From the NCBI RefSeq assembly GCF_003073375.1, contig NZ_CP029002.1:2466001-2530000 (forward strand): a stretch of DNA of 64,000 nt, in the 5' to 3' direction. This document shows positions 46,690 to 55,980 of this stretch, piece after piece (positions within the stretch are counted from its first letter, which is position 1; every line of letters starts with the position of its first letter). Position numbers and translations under genes: made by a program. This stretch comes from Lysinibacillus sp. 2017 (lineage in GTDB: Bacteria > Bacillota > Bacilli > Bacillales_A > Planococcaceae). The notes beneath the pieces are model-generated. The model ran no database searches. It worked only from the letters and a program-made list of their open reading frames with translations, and was not told the origin of the DNA.

Positions 46690-47430
46690 TTACTTTACAG
46701 CGCGAATAAAGATACGTTCGTTTTCTTCAGACGGTGCTTCCGTCGTCCAGTCCGCTGTTATCTCAACTTGTGAGAAGCCAATTTCTTTTAGCCACTTTTC
46801 AAATTGTGTATACACAAATGTACGTTGGAAATGTTCTTCGTCAAAACGTTCAAATAAGCCATTTGCTGTTTGAACGAAAAACGTCATTTGATGATAAACC
46901 GAATGCTCGAATTCGCCTTGTTCTGTATGCCACACATACGTAATTTCTCCGTCATCATACGTAAATGGACCATCTAAAAAGATTTCGTCCATTTTGAAAA
47001 GTGAGTGAACATCAAAAAATAGTTGTCCCCCATTACGAAGGCTGCCATAAATACGTTTTAATGTTTCTACAACATTTGCTTCTTCTTTTACGTAATTGAT
47101 TGAATCAATCGGAATTATGGCAACATCTAAATTATCAAAACCGTCTAGCTCATCCATTGACATCGCATAGAGCGGAATCGATACACCAGCTGCACCCAGA
47201 CGACTGCTTGCGATGGCTAGCATCTCTTCGGATAGATCAATACCCGAAACATCATAGCCTGCTTGATGCAACATAAACGCTAACGTCCCTGTCCCACAGC
47301 CAATGTCTAGAAGCTTTGGAAACCCAGTTGCAGGCGCATGCGATTGAACCCACTGAACATATTCATCATATGGAATATCAGTCATTAGCTCATCGTATAC
47401 TTCCGCAAAACGGTGATAACTATTCGTCAT
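46690..47430 (-). CDS. yqeM: SAM-dependent methyltransferase YqeM
   Basis: 246 residues, class I methyltransferase. Motif I LLDIGCGTGTLAFML, acidic loop end SGIDLSEEM, and DVAIIPIDSINY as motif IV. The substrate is unknown. It overlaps rsfS by 11 bases, in the order yqeK-rsfS-yqeM-comEA known from B. subtilis. Cytoplasmic, no other domain. Confidence 0.9.
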   Translation of the reverse strand: MTNSYHRFAEVYDELMTDIPYDEYVQWVQSHAPATGFPKLLDIGCGTGTLAFMLHQAGYDVSGIDLSEEMLAIASSRLGAAGVSIPLYAMSMDELDGFDNLDVAIIPIDSINYVKEEANVVETLKRIYGSLRNGGQLFFDVHSLFKMDEIFLDGPFTYDDGEITYVWHTEQGEFEHSVYHQMTFFVQTANGLFERFDEEHFQRTFVYTQFEKWLKEIGFSQVEITADWTTEAPSEENERIFIRAVK

Positions 47431-47779
47431 CTTCTTCTAATTGTGGTGCGTCTAATTGCGGTGCATCTCCCCATAAACGCTCTAAGTTATAGTAAGCACG
47501 CTCGTCTTTGTGGAAAATGTGTGCAACAACATCGCCCATATCAACTAAAATCCAACGCGCTGTATCTAGACCTTCTAATTTACGAACTTCAAAGCCAGCT
47601 TCTTCAGCTTGAGCTTTAATTTCACGCGCAATCGCTTGCACTTGGCGCTCTGAGCTACCTTCTGCAATAACGAAATAATCTGCTAAAAGTGAAATACCTT
47701 GCATATTTAATACAATGATATCTTCGCCTCGCTTGTCATCGATTGCTTTGTACGTAAGATTTAATAAAGTTTCATTCAT
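47420..47779 (-). CDS. rsfS: ribosomal silencing factor RsfS
   Basis: 119 residues. DUF143/Iojap domain: AIDDKRGEDIIVLNMQGIS, ADYFVIAEGSSERQVQAI, WILVDMGDVVAHIFHKDERAYYNLERLW. It binds L14 and stops subunit joining when nutrients are short. It lies 5 bases after yqeK and overlaps yqeM, clearly in one operon. The acidic tail (APQLEEDDE) is ordinary. Confidence 0.95.
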   Translation of the reverse strand: MNETLLNLTYKAIDDKRGEDIIVLNMQGISLLADYFVIAEGSSERQVQAIAREIKAQAEEAGFEVRKLEGLDTARWILVDMGDVVAHIFHKDERAYYNLERLWGDAPQLDAPQLEEDDE

Positions 47780-47784
47780 GTATG

Positions 47785-48345
47785 TTAATCCTCTCTCATT
47801 AGGCTATTGTAGCAGTCGATTGATACTGGGTAGATGGCTTGTTCAGAAGCGATTAAAAAGCTTAAAGTGTGCAATACGCAAGCGCGAAATGCCTCATCTA
47901 AATCTTTTTTCACTAAAGTTCTTAGCACCTCTACTCCTTCAAACTTTCTGTTCGGTTCAATCATGTCTGCTACATAGATTATTTTTTCAAATTTTGTCAT
48001 GTTCGCGCGTCCCGTTGTATGATGACGAATCGCATTTAACATGTTTTCGTCCTCAACGCCAAATTCAGTTTGTGCAATCCATGCGCCAACTGGTCCGTGT
48101 AATATTTCTGCATCCCAATCAAGCAAACGCTTATCAAGCTTTTGTTCGATTACAATCCGTTTCATCCAATCTACATCTGCAAATTTCGCAACATCATGTA
48201 AAATCGCTGCGACTTCAGCCTTTTTAGGATCTTCTCCGTATGCTTTTGCTAATGTAATTGCTGTTTCCATCACGCCAATAGTATGAATATAGCGTTTCTC
48301 AGGCATACGACCTTTAATGGCCGCGAGTAATTTTTGTCGCTCCAT
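47785..48345 (-). CDS. yqeK: HD-domain hydrolase YqeK
   Basis: 186 residues. HD motif AAILHDVAKFAD with further ligands HGPVGAWIAQ and AIRHHTTG, the YqeK pattern of symmetrical diadenosine tetraphosphate (Ap4A) hydrolases. It should cleave Ap4A to two ADP. It overlaps nadD by 32 bases, and is followed by rsfS. Confidence 0.93.
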   Translation of the reverse strand: MERQKLLAAIKGRMPEKRYIHTIGVMETAITLAKAYGEDPKKAEVAAILHDVAKFADVDWMKRIVIEQKLDKRLLDWDAEILHGPVGAWIAQTEFGVEDENMLNAIRHHTTGRANMTKFEKIIYVADMIEPNRKFEGVEVLRTLVKKDLDEAFRACVLHTLSFLIASEQAIYPVSIDCYNSLMRED

Positions 48346-48904
48346 AAAGACCTTCCTTTCGGATATAGCTTTCTACAGTAAGTGGCAATAAAAACTGCAA
48401 TGGTCCTGTTTGCTGTAATCGTTTTCGAATAAAGGTTGAAGAAAGATTGATTTCTGGCGCCTCTACCATCTGCACATTGTATGAAGTTTTCGCTTTTGAA
48501 CCAGGACGCTTCACACCAACAAAGTGAACGAGCTCCATTAGTTCATCAATACGATACCACGTATGAAGGGAATCAATCATGTCGCCACCGATGATAAAAT
48601 AAAATTCCACATCTGGCTCATGTTCACGCATTGCCTTCATCGTGTCATAAGTATATGATACACCACCACGTTCCATTTCAAAGCGTTCCACTTTAAAATA
48701 AGAGATGCCTTCGATGGCAAGCTCTACCATCTGAAGACGCTGTTCATTCGTAGCTGATGCTGAAGTTTCCTTATGTGGAGCCGTTGCATTTGGCATAAAA
48801 CGAACTTCCGCAAGATCGAGTGCTGCATAAACTTCATTTGCCATAATTAAATGTCCAATGTGCACGGGGTTAAATGTTCCGCCAAAAAGACCAACCTTCT
48901 TCAT
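48314..48904 (-). CDS. nadD: nicotinate-nucleotide adenylyltransferase
   Basis: 196 residues from the ATG at 48904 (AAGGTG 7 bases upstream). Nucleotidyltransferase fold: VGLFGGTFNPVHIGHL with the HxGH motif, FIIGGDMIDSLHTWYR and the SSTFIRKRL loop. It makes nicotinate adenine dinucleotide in NAD synthesis. Between yhbY and yqeK in the conserved operon. Confidence 0.95.
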   Translation of the reverse strand: MKKVGLFGGTFNPVHIGHLIMANEVYAALDLAEVRFMPNATAPHKETSASATNEQRLQMVELAIEGISYFKVERFEMERGGVSYTYDTMKAMREHEPDVEFYFIIGGDMIDSLHTWYRIDELMELVHFVGVKRPGSKAKTSYNVQMVEAPEINLSSTFIRKRLQQTGPLQFLLPLTVESYIRKEGLYGATKITRGH

Positions 48905-48915
48905 CACAATTCACC

Positions 48916-49221
48916 TTACTTCGTAGCAACTTTTGGTAATACGATTTTTTTGTTATTGCGAGATTCTTTATATAAAACAACTGTTAAGCCGATTAATTGT
49001 ACAAGCTCAGCGCGAGTGCCTTCCGCTAGGCTTTGTGCTACTTCACGTTTGTCATCTTCACAGTTATCTAAAATACGAACTTTAATTAGTTCGCGAGCTT
49101 CTAATACATTGCGTAATTGAGCAATCATTGCATCATTTACGCCACCTTTACCAACTTGGAAGATTGGATCTAAGTGATGTGCTTCAGCACGTAAAAAACG
49201 TTTTTGTTTACCTGTTAACAT
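48916..49221 (-). CDS. yhbY: CRM-domain RNA-binding protein YhbY (YqeI)
   Basis: 101 residues. CRM fold: KRFLRAEAHHLDPIFQVGKGG and ELIKVRIL, ending with the positive tail. It associates with pre-50S ribosomes. It starts 5 bases after aroE ends; conserved operon yqeG-yqeH-aroE-yhbY-nadD. ATG after AGGAGG. Confidence 0.93.
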   Translation of the reverse strand: MLTGKQKRFLRAEAHHLDPIFQVGKGGVNDAMIAQLRNVLEARELIKVRILDNCEDDKREVAQSLAEGTRAELVQLIGLTVVLYKESRNNKKIVLPKVATK

Positions 49222-49226
49222 AAAAT

Positions 49227-50057
49227 TTAATTTCCTCCTAATTGCTTCGTTAAGCGAGCAATCATTACATTTGTATTTGGGTAGTCACCTAACCAATATT
49301 GGTAGGCAATGGCCCCTTGATGAACGAACATACCTAAGCCATTCACAATGGTAGCGCCTTTTTGCTCAGCCGCCTGCAAAAATGGCGTCATTAATGGATT
49401 ATACACAATATCTGCTGCAATTGCGCCTGTTGGGAACTTTTCAAGCGAAAATGGCAATGCAAAGTTCCCTGTTGACATACCTGCAGGCGTTGTCTGAATA
49501 AAAATTTTGTAGCTCATTAAATTTTGCTCAGCCTGCTGCATTGAAATCCCGTTTCCAGTACCTAATTCAGCGATAATTTGCTGAGCCTTTTCAACAGTAC
49601 GGTTGGCAATTGTTATATTGCGATAGCCTGCTAGTTGAAGAGCAAAGGCAATCCCACGTGCAGCACCACCCGCACCAATGATTAAAACATGCTCATCACG
49701 ACAAGTTGTCCCAATGACGTTTTCCAAAGATTTTACAAAGCCTGGGCCGTCTGTATTATAGCCTTTAAGTTTGCCTTCTGCTGTGCGGACAACGGTATTC
49801 ACCGCACCCATTTTAGCAGCAAGTTCATCTAATTCGTCCAAAAACGGAATAATCGTTTGTTTATGTGGAATTGTCACGTTCCAACCACTAGCACCTAGCA
49901 GCTTGAACGATTCAACTGCCTGTTGTAATTGCTCAGGCTTTACATGAATTGGGATATATGTTGCATCCACGTTGTCTTCTTCATACCATGCATTGTGCAT
50001 TTCTGGAGATTTTGATTGTGCAATTGGATCTCCTATAACCGCAAACCACTTTTTCAT
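49227..50057 (-). CDS. aroE: shikimate dehydrogenase
   Basis: 276 residues from the ATG at 50057 (AAGGA about 9 bases upstream). Shikimate site KSPEMHNAWY and NVTIPHKQ with the catalytic Lys, KGYNTDGPGFV with the Asp, NADP fold HVLIIGAGGAARGIAFAL and NRT. It reduces dehydroshikimate in aromatic amino acid synthesis. In the yqeH-aroE-yhbY operon. Confidence 0.95.
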   Translation of the reverse strand: MKKWFAVIGDPIAQSKSPEMHNAWYEEDNVDATYIPIHVKPEQLQQAVESFKLLGASGWNVTIPHKQTIIPFLDELDELAAKMGAVNTVVRTAEGKLKGYNTDGPGFVKSLENVIGTTCRDEHVLIIGAGGAARGIAFALQLAGYRNITIANRTVEKAQQIIAELGTGNGISMQQAEQNLMSYKIFIQTTPAGMSTGNFALPFSLEKFPTGAIAADIVYNPLMTPFLQAAEQKGATIVNGLGMFVHQGAIAYQYWLGDYPNTNVMIARLTKQLGGN

Positions 50058-50118
50058 CGAAATAGTTCCTTCTTTCATGTTATAGCCATTGATTATGCAA
50101 CCTAATATCTAGTTAAAA

Positions 50119-51222
50119 TTAAATCAATGATGGGCGGATGAATACTTCTACGCCTTTTGGTGCATAAGCCGCTACGACTACATTAGCGTTTTGTACAGTA
50201 ATCCAACCTAGACCTGAGAAAACGACATCCATTTTATCTTCTTTAATTGAGAACTCGCGACGAACTAGTTCTGGCATTTTATCAATATGTGCAGCAGTTG
50301 GAGGTGCTAATAGCTCCCCTTTGTGCTCTGCATATAACGAATCCGCGCGCTCTAGTTTTGTACGGTGAATTGGTAAATCATTCGCCACATGTACCGTAAA
50401 CGCTGCTCGCTCACCTTGAATGAAATCAAAACGTGCTAATGCACCGATAAATAATGTTTGACCAGCATTTTGCTGGTATACTCTCGGCTTCAATTCTTTT
50501 TTCGGCATAATATATTTTAATTCGCTTGAATCAATATGGTGTGCCATTTGGTGATGATTAATAATCCCTGGTGTGTCAAAAAGTGATGAACCATCGTCTA
50601 GTGGAATACCAATCATGTCTAATGTTGTACCTGGGAAATGAGATGTTGTAATCACTTCGCCTTCGCCTGTTGCTTGTTTAATAATGCGGTTAATGAACGT
50701 AGATTTCCCTACATTCGTACAACCTACAACATAAACATCTTGTCCTTTTCGATATTCTTCAATCGCCTCTACAACTTCAGCCATGCCCATTCCTTTATGT
50801 GCAGAAACAAGCTTCACGTCAATTGGTTTTAAGCCTAACGATTTTGCTTCACGTTTTAACCAGTTGATTACTTTCTTTTCCTTCACCGATTTCGGTAAAA
50901 GATCTGCTTTATTCGCAACTAAAAGTACTGGGTTATTCCCTACAAATCGGTGTAAACCAGGTAACCAGCTGCCGTTAAAGTCAAAGATGTCGACGATTTT
51001 AACGATAAGACCTTGCTGCTCTCCAAGACCATTTAAAATACGTAAAAAATCATCATCCGTTAAGCTAACTGGTTGAATTTCATTGTAATTTTTTAAGCGG
51101 AAACAACGTTGGCAAATAATCGTTTCCTTTTCTAGAGAAGATGCAGGTGCATAACCTAGCCCCTGTTTGTCTTCTGTTTGGATCAGTGCTCCACAGCCAA
51201 TACATTGTGGCATTTCATTCAT
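50119..51222 (-). CDS. yqeH: ribosome biogenesis GTPase YqeH
   Basis: 367 residues, circularly permuted GTPase. N-terminal zinc finger (CIGCG...CQRCFRL), then G4 (VANKADLLP), G5, G1 (GCTNVGKSTFINRII) and G3 (DTPGII), in that permuted order, and a C-terminal RNA-binding part. It is needed for 30S assembly. ATG after AGGAGG; between yqeG and aroE. Confidence 0.96.
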   Translation of the reverse strand: MNEMPQCIGCGALIQTEDKQGLGYAPASSLEKETIICQRCFRLKNYNEIQPVSLTDDDFLRILNGLGEQQGLIVKIVDIFDFNGSWLPGLHRFVGNNPVLLVANKADLLPKSVKEKKVINWLKREAKSLGLKPIDVKLVSAHKGMGMAEVVEAIEEYRKGQDVYVVGCTNVGKSTFINRIIKQATGEGEVITTSHFPGTTLDMIGIPLDDGSSLFDTPGIINHHQMAHHIDSSELKYIMPKKELKPRVYQQNAGQTLFIGALARFDFIQGERAAFTVHVANDLPIHRTKLERADSLYAEHKGELLAPPTAAHIDKMPELVRREFSIKEDKMDVVFSGLGWITVQNANVVVAAYAPKGVEVFIRPSLI

Positions 51223-51272
51223 AAAAAAAATTCCTCCTAACTATTTCGCACACTATTGTGCAACACTTGGTA

Positions 51273-51788
51273 CTATTGTTCCCAAGGATATTGACCTTTT
51301 CGTTTCAAATCGTTGTAAACACGACGTTCAACAAAACGATTAAATTTTGTGACTAAGCCATCTGAATCGGCAACGGGACGCACTAAAAACGTATATAACT
51401 TTTGACGTTTTGCACCCATGATATCCGTTAATAGCTGATCTCCTAGCATGGCAACTTCATTGCGACGTAAACGTAACTGTACAAGCGCCGCATAATATGC
51501 CCCGCCTAATGGTTTTTTTGCACGAAAAATAAACGGAATTCCGTGTGGTTCTGCAAATTTACGCACACGTTCCTCATTATTATTTGAAGCAATAATAATC
51601 TTAATGCCCGCTTCACGCATCATATCAAACCATGCCACTAAATCTTCCGTTGCATCTGAACGATCCCATTCCACTAACGTATTATCTAAATCGGTAATAA
51701 TACCTTTAATGCCTAATTCATTTAGTTTTTCAGGTGTAATTTCAAACACACTGTTCACAAATTCATTTGGTAATAAAAAGTTATACAA
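51273..51788 (-). CDS. yqeG: HAD-IIIA phosphatase YqeG
   Basis: 171 residues. HAD motifs: GIITDLDNTLVEWD (nucleophile Asp), IIIASNNNEER (motif II) and AMLGDQLLTDIMGAKR (motif IV). The family is linked to phosphatidylglycerophosphate phosphatases (PGP/GEP4 like), and lies here beside psd and pssA, which fits a lipid role; that is inference. Leads the yqeG-yqeH-aroE operon. No strong ribosome site: GGGGCTACGAATTTG before the ATG. Confidence 0.9.
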   Translation of the reverse strand: MYNFLLPNEFVNSVFEITPEKLNELGIKGIITDLDNTLVEWDRSDATEDLVAWFDMMREAGIKIIIASNNNEERVRKFAEPHGIPFIFRAKKPLGGAYYAALVQLRLRRNEVAMLGDQLLTDIMGAKRQKLYTFLVRPVADSDGLVTKFNRFVERRVYNDLKRKGQYPWEQ

Positions 51789-51822
51789 ATTCGTAGCCCC
51801 TTACTCAAAATTTATTTCTTTA

Positions 51823-52605
51823 TTATAACATAGTAGCAAAGGCTTCTCCCATTTTTATCATCGTGCCACGAATGACTCGCTCATTGAATTTTATGGCATC
51901 ATCTTCAAATAACATAACAACAGTCGAACCAAAAGCGAAGTACCCGACTTCTTCTCCTTTAAGCCATTTTTTCGTTGTATTCGTTAACTTGATTGAATTG
52001 ACAAATGTCGCACCCACTTTAATAAACGCTGTCATGTGCGTGTCATCATATTCAATTTCACTAACCATACGATAGTTATGACTTATCGGTTTTTTGCCAT
52101 ATTGCAATCCTAATTGGTTCACTGGATACGATTTTTGTCCTAATACATACTGATGTCGAAGAAAACCATCAATTGGACTATGAATACGATGATAATCTGC
52201 TGGGCTTAAATAAAATACAATATATTGGCCATTTTCATAACGTTTAGCTTGCGAATCACTTCCCAATAAGTCAACAATTGAATACGGTTTATTTTTTACG
52301 ACAAACGTCATGCCATCCTCAATTTTTCCGAATGCTTCTATTTTCCCATCAACAGGACTCGTAAATATATTCACTCGCATATCCACTTTTCGTACGTCCT
52401 CTTTTAATTGGCGAACAAAGAAATCATGCAAACTTAAAAATTGCTCGGGAGATTTTGAAACTTCCTTTAAGTTGATTCCGTATATATTACTATAACTACG
52501 AATAAATTTTTTACTTACAGCAGATTGTGCCGTGCGTTGTAAAATTTTCGAAGAGATTTTTCCATTTGAAAGTTCGATTAAGCTTTGATATAATTTTTCT
52601 TTCAT
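51823..52605 (-). CDS. psd: phosphatidylserine decarboxylase
   Basis: 260 residues. Catalytic residues: FTSPVDGKIE, YHRIHSPIDG with His, and the self-cleavage motif YFAFGSTVVMLF (GST variant of LGST), whose Ser becomes the pyruvoyl group. It turns phosphatidylserine into phosphatidylethanolamine at the membrane. ATG after GGAGG (GGAGGTCCATGG). pssA lies divergently 210 bases away, so both steps are encoded together. Confidence 0.95.
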   Translation of the reverse strand: MKEKLYQSLIELSNGKISSKILQRTAQSAVSKKFIRSYSNIYGINLKEVSKSPEQFLSLHDFFVRQLKEDVRKVDMRVNIFTSPVDGKIEAFGKIEDGMTFVVKNKPYSIVDLLGSDSQAKRYENGQYIVFYLSPADYHRIHSPIDGFLRHQYVLGQKSYPVNQLGLQYGKKPISHNYRMVSEIEYDDTHMTAFIKVGATFVNSIKLTNTTKKWLKGEEVGYFAFGSTVVMLFEDDAIKFNERVIRGTMIKMGEAFATML

Positions 52606-52815
52606 CCATGGACCTCCAATAGTCTAAATAAGCTTTTATAAGCCTTATTAATATTGCCACTTTTTTCTTATTTCACCCTTTATCGAAGGTGGGATAAAGA
52701 TAAATTATATAATGGATAATCGTTCATGGAAAGGTCTTATTAGATTTTAACTACTACCTTTTTTAAAATTTAGAAGTATAATAGAATATAGCGGATTAAG
52801 CAAAGGAGTGTTCTA

Positions 52816-53355
52816 ATGTTTTTACTTCAAAAAGTTGATTCAACAGTAAAAAAAATAAAATCTAACGCAGCAAATATTATTACAATTTCGAATATGTCAT
52901 TTGGTGGCGCAGCTATTATGGCCACACTTAATGAATCATATAGCTACGGTGTCTTATTAATTTTCATCGCTGCATTTTTAGATCGCTACGACGGAAAAGT
53001 AGCTCGCAAATTCAATCAAGAATCGGAGCTTGGTAAACAACTCGATTCAATGGCAGACATTATTTCATTTGGTGTTGCGCCCGCGTTACTAATGTATGAA
53101 GTTGCACTTATCGACGGTGGCGTAACTGCCATGATGATGCCAGTACTATTTATTGCAGCAGGGGCTTTACGTTTAGCACGATTTAACGTCATGGATTCTA
53201 ACGGTTATTTTGTTGGGCTGCCAATTACCGCAGCAGGTACATTACTTACGTTCTCATATTTCTTTACCAACATGTTATCCGTAACTTTTTACATGATCTT
53301 ATTCCCAGTATTAGCTTTTCTAATGATTAGTACATTCACACTAAAGAAAGTGTAA
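52816..53355 (+). CDS. pssA: CDP-diacylglycerol-serine O-phosphatidyltransferase
   Basis: 179 residues, five to six helices. The CDP-alcohol phosphotransferase motif is complete: DRYDGKVARKFNQESELGKQ followed by LDSMAD (DG-x2-AR-x8-G-x3-D-x3-D). It makes phosphatidylserine, which Psd then decarboxylates. ATG after AAAGGAG. An intrinsic terminator follows at once. Confidence 0.94.
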   Translation: MFLLQKVDSTVKKIKSNAANIITISNMSFGGAAIMATLNESYSYGVLLIFIAAFLDRYDGKVARKFNQESELGKQLDSMADIISFGVAPALLMYEVALIDGGVTAMMMPVLFIAAGALRLARFNVMDSNGYFVGLPITAAGTLLTFSYFFTNMLSVTFYMILFPVLAFLMISTFTLKKV

Positions 53356-53382
53356 GAGCGATTCGTCTCTTACACTTTTTTT
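53349..53382 (+). terminator. terminator of pssA
   Basis: AGTGTAAGAG...CTCTTACACT followed by TTTTTTT; the stem includes the last codons of pssA. Confidence 0.9.
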
Positions 53383-53434
53383 CATTTCCACTAAATTGTT
53401 GTCATATACTGTCGAAAAAGAAAGGATGTTTCGC

Positions 53435-54142
53435 TTGAGCGGTATGTTCACTTCTATGTTGCAGATTTGGCTTGAACTCCCCGCTTTAATAGGCTATTTA
53501 AAAGGCCAAACTTTTTATAATCCACTTTCTCGAGAAGATGAAGCAAAAGTGATTGCACGCTATATGGAAGGTGATGAACAAGCGCGCATTGAATTAATCG
53601 AACATAATATGCGATTAGTTGCGCATGTCGTAAAAAAATTCCATCCCCCTCATGAATTATTAGATGATTATATTTCCATTGGCACCATCGGCTTAATGAA
53701 AGCTGTAAGTAGCTTTACGCCAGAGAAAAAAACACGTCTTGCTACGTATGCTGCACGCTGTATTGAAAATGAAATCCTCATGCATTTGCGCGTTCAAAAA
53801 AAGGTCCAAAAAGATGTTTCACTTTTTGAGCCCATTGGCACTGATAAAGACGGTCAATCCTTACAAATTCGAGATTTGTTGCAACTGGAAGAACCTTCCG
53901 CAATGGAACATATCGAACAAAAGGAGCATTTCGATGAGCTGTATCGCTATTTGAATACATTAGACCCAAGAGAGCTCGAAATTATTTCCTACCGTTACGG
54001 ACTTCAGAATGCTGATCCACTCACGCAAAAAGAAATTGCGCAGCTGTTAAATATTTCACGTAGTTACGTGTCACGCATCGAAAAACGTGCACTCATAAAG
54101 CTGTATCAACAATTTAAGCATAACGAACATGCGCAACAATAA
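53435..54142 (+). CDS. sigK: sporulation sigma factor SigK, uninterrupted
   Basis: 235 residues from the TTG at 53435, chosen because AAAGGA lies 8 bases upstream and the product then starts with a pro-sequence (LSGMFTSMLQIWLELPALIGYL) like pro-SigK. Region 2 (LRLVAHVVKKF-like, YISIGTIGLMKAVSSF, YAARCIENEILMHLR) and region 4 HTH (TQKEIAQLLNISRSYVSRIEKRALI) follow. It directs late mother-cell transcription after removal of the pro-sequence. No skin-like element splits the gene. Confidence 0.95.
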   Translation: MSGMFTSMLQIWLELPALIGYLKGQTFYNPLSREDEAKVIARYMEGDEQARIELIEHNMRLVAHVVKKFHPPHELLDDYISIGTIGLMKAVSSFTPEKKTRLATYAARCIENEILMHLRVQKKVQKDVSLFEPIGTDKDGQSLQIRDLLQLEEPSAMEHIEQKEHFDELYRYLNTLDPRELEIISYRYGLQNADPLTQKEIAQLLNISRSYVSRIEKRALIKLYQQFKHNEHAQQ

Positions 54143-54213
54143 AAGAGGTGCCTTGTAAGTAGATTTACTCACAAAACACCCTGCTTATTTGTTCAATATG
54201 GAAAAACATGGTT

Positions 54214-54300
54214 TTATTCTATGCCTTCACTAGTTTCAGCAAACATAACTAATCCTAAAATCGTTGTAATACCCATTGCGATTGCCATTAAAAATACCAT
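54214..54300 (-). CDS. 28-residue membrane peptide
   Basis: ATG with AAGGAGG 9 bases upstream, 28 codons, TAA. The product is one membrane helix (VFLMAIAMGITTILGLVMFA) and an acidic end (ETSEGIE), so the N-terminus should lie inside and the acidic tail outside or the reverse. It is too short for most gene callers. It is convergent with sigK and 118 bases after mtnN's stop side. Function unknown. Confidence 0.6.
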   Translation of the reverse strand: MVFLMAIAMGITTILGLVMFAETSEGIE

Positions 54301-54418
54301 TTGCTAAGCCTCCTTAAAAAACGAAAGTAGTCATTCTACTAGTACCCTAACATTTAATAAAAAAACTGACTGTGACTTTTTTAACACATAGAAAGACATT
54401 TTTTGAACGAATGATGAA

Positions 54419-55111
54419 TTATAGTTTTGTAATTGCTTTTAACACAATTTGTGTTGAATGCTTGGCAGCTACTGGTAAAAATTCATCAAAGCTAATGTTC
54501 GATTCTTGACCTGCAATATCCGATAACGCACGAATAACTACGAATGGTGTATTAAATTGATAGCATACTTGTGCAACGGCAGCTGCTTCCATTTCAACTG
54601 CTTTCATTGTTGGGAAGTCTTTACGAACCGCTTCTACACGTACAGGATTGCTCATAAATACATCCCCTGAACAAATTAGACCAAGTGCAGATGCATGTTC
54701 ACCCACTTCAGCTACAGCTTGTTTTGCAACTTCGATCAATTTTTCATCTGAATGATATGCTGCTGGCATGCCCGCCATTTGACCAATTTCGTAACCGAAA
54801 GCAGTTACATCTACATCATGGTGACGTACTTCATCAGAAATGACGATATCGCCCACTTTAAGTGATGTGTCAAAACCACCTGCTGAGCCTGTGTTAATGA
54901 CAACATCTGGTTGATATTTTTCTAATAAAATAGTAGTCGACATTCCAGCATTTACTTTCCCGATACCACTTTTTAAAAGTACAACGTCCTTACCTTCGTA
55001 TGTACCTGTTGTGTATTCACTGTTTGCGATTGTTTCTGTTGTTGTATTTTCTAATGCAGCACGTAGTAATTCTACTTCTTGCTCCATTGCACCAATAACG
55101 GCGATTTTCAT
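54419..55111 (-). CDS. mtnN: 5'-methylthioadenosine/S-adenosylhomocysteine nucleosidase
   Basis: 230 residues from the ATG at 55111 (GGAGG 10 bases upstream). Nucleoside phosphorylase fold: [35 protein letters not shown] and the catalytic Asp in RALSDIAG. It splits MTA and SAH to adenine plus thioribose or homocysteine, recycling methyl-group by-products. It follows yrrS on the same strand. Confidence 0.96.
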   Translation of the reverse strand: MKIAVIGAMEQEVELLRAALENTTTETIANSEYTTGTYEGKDVVLLKSGIGKVNAGMSTTILLEKYQPDVVINTGSAGGFDTSLKVGDIVISDEVRHHDVDVTAFGYEIGQMAGMPAAYHSDEKLIEVAKQAVAEVGEHASALGLICSGDVFMSNPVRVEAVRKDFPTMKAVEMEAAAVAQVCYQFNTPFVVIRALSDIAGQESNISFDEFLPVAAKHSTQIVLKAITKL

Positions 55112-55187
55112 AAAATTCATTCCTCCAATATTTAGACACTGTTCTAAAAATAATCAATTTACTAGTCATTCGTCAAGGAAATTTCGA

Positions 55188-55862
55188 TTAATTCACACCG
55201 TCCAATGAATTTAATACTTCTAGTTGAACAGGTTTCCATCCTTCACCGTCAATCCATTCAATACTAACGCGGTATTTTTTCTCTTTATCCATTGATGTGA
55301 CAACTGCGATTGCAGACTTTGTATTACCATTATTACGGACACTCAAAACAATACTATTTTCTTGTTGCAAATCAATTACGCTAAAAATTGCTTTTAGCTT
55401 TTCTTCATAATCGATATTCCCTTTTTCAAAAGCGGATACATGCTCTCCTGTTTGTTCAGTCGGATATGCTTGCCAATCGGGATTCGTTTGTACTTCCGAT
55501 ACAGTTGGATCTGATGAAGAATTTACAATCGTTTCGGAAGCCTGATTCGTTGTTTCATCTGTTGTTTCATCATCAGAGGTCGCTGTTTCGCTTTCCCCCT
55601 CTTCTGAAGGGCTATCTTCATTTTCCTCATTAGAAGACGTATTCGTGTCCTTATCGACCGTTTCAGCTTGTTCTGGTGCTTCTGCCACGTCTGTATCGGG
55701 TTTCGAATCTTTTGAAAGAATAAACCAAAGCGTAAAAATAATTAATACCGCAACAATTGCGATTAAATAATTTAAATAGTGATTGACCTTATCAAATTTT
55801 GATTCATTTGCTTTTTGTTCCGCATACTGTTGTCGTGTTTGAAACCGTCTTTTACGTTCCAT
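55188..55862 (-). CDS. yrrS: DUF1510 membrane protein YrrS
   Basis: 224 residues from the ATG at 55862 (GGGGGAG 5 bases upstream). Basic cytoplasmic start, one helix (YLNYLIAIVAVLIIFTLWFI), a long acidic Ser/Thr/Glu-rich linker (about 50-125) and a C-terminal DUF1510 domain (NPDWQAYPTEQTGEHVSAFEKG, VSIEWIDGEGWKPVQ). In B. subtilis yrrS lies beside the penicillin-binding protein gene pbpI, which is absent here. Probably a cell-wall related protein; inference. Confidence 0.85.
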   Translation of the reverse strand: MERKRRFQTRQQYAEQKANESKFDKVNHYLNYLIAIVAVLIIFTLWFILSKDSKPDTDVAEAPEQAETVDKDTNTSSNEENEDSPSEEGESETATSDDETTDETTNQASETIVNSSSDPTVSEVQTNPDWQAYPTEQTGEHVSAFEKGNIDYEEKLKAIFSVIDLQQENSIVLSVRNNGNTKSAIAVVTSMDKEKKYRVSIEWIDGEGWKPVQLEVLNSLDGVN

Positions 55863-55980
55863 TTCATCTCCCCCTATGCATGCATCCATTTTAGCATTTC
55901 AAAAACATATTTTGCACTTCAATCGCGCAAAATGATATTTTTTCCTATACAAATTTCTTCAAAGACCTATTTTTCTCCAA

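Noticed and set aside
53435-54142. A skin-type element in sigK
   Set aside because: The sigK frame is continuous from the pro-sequence through region 4.
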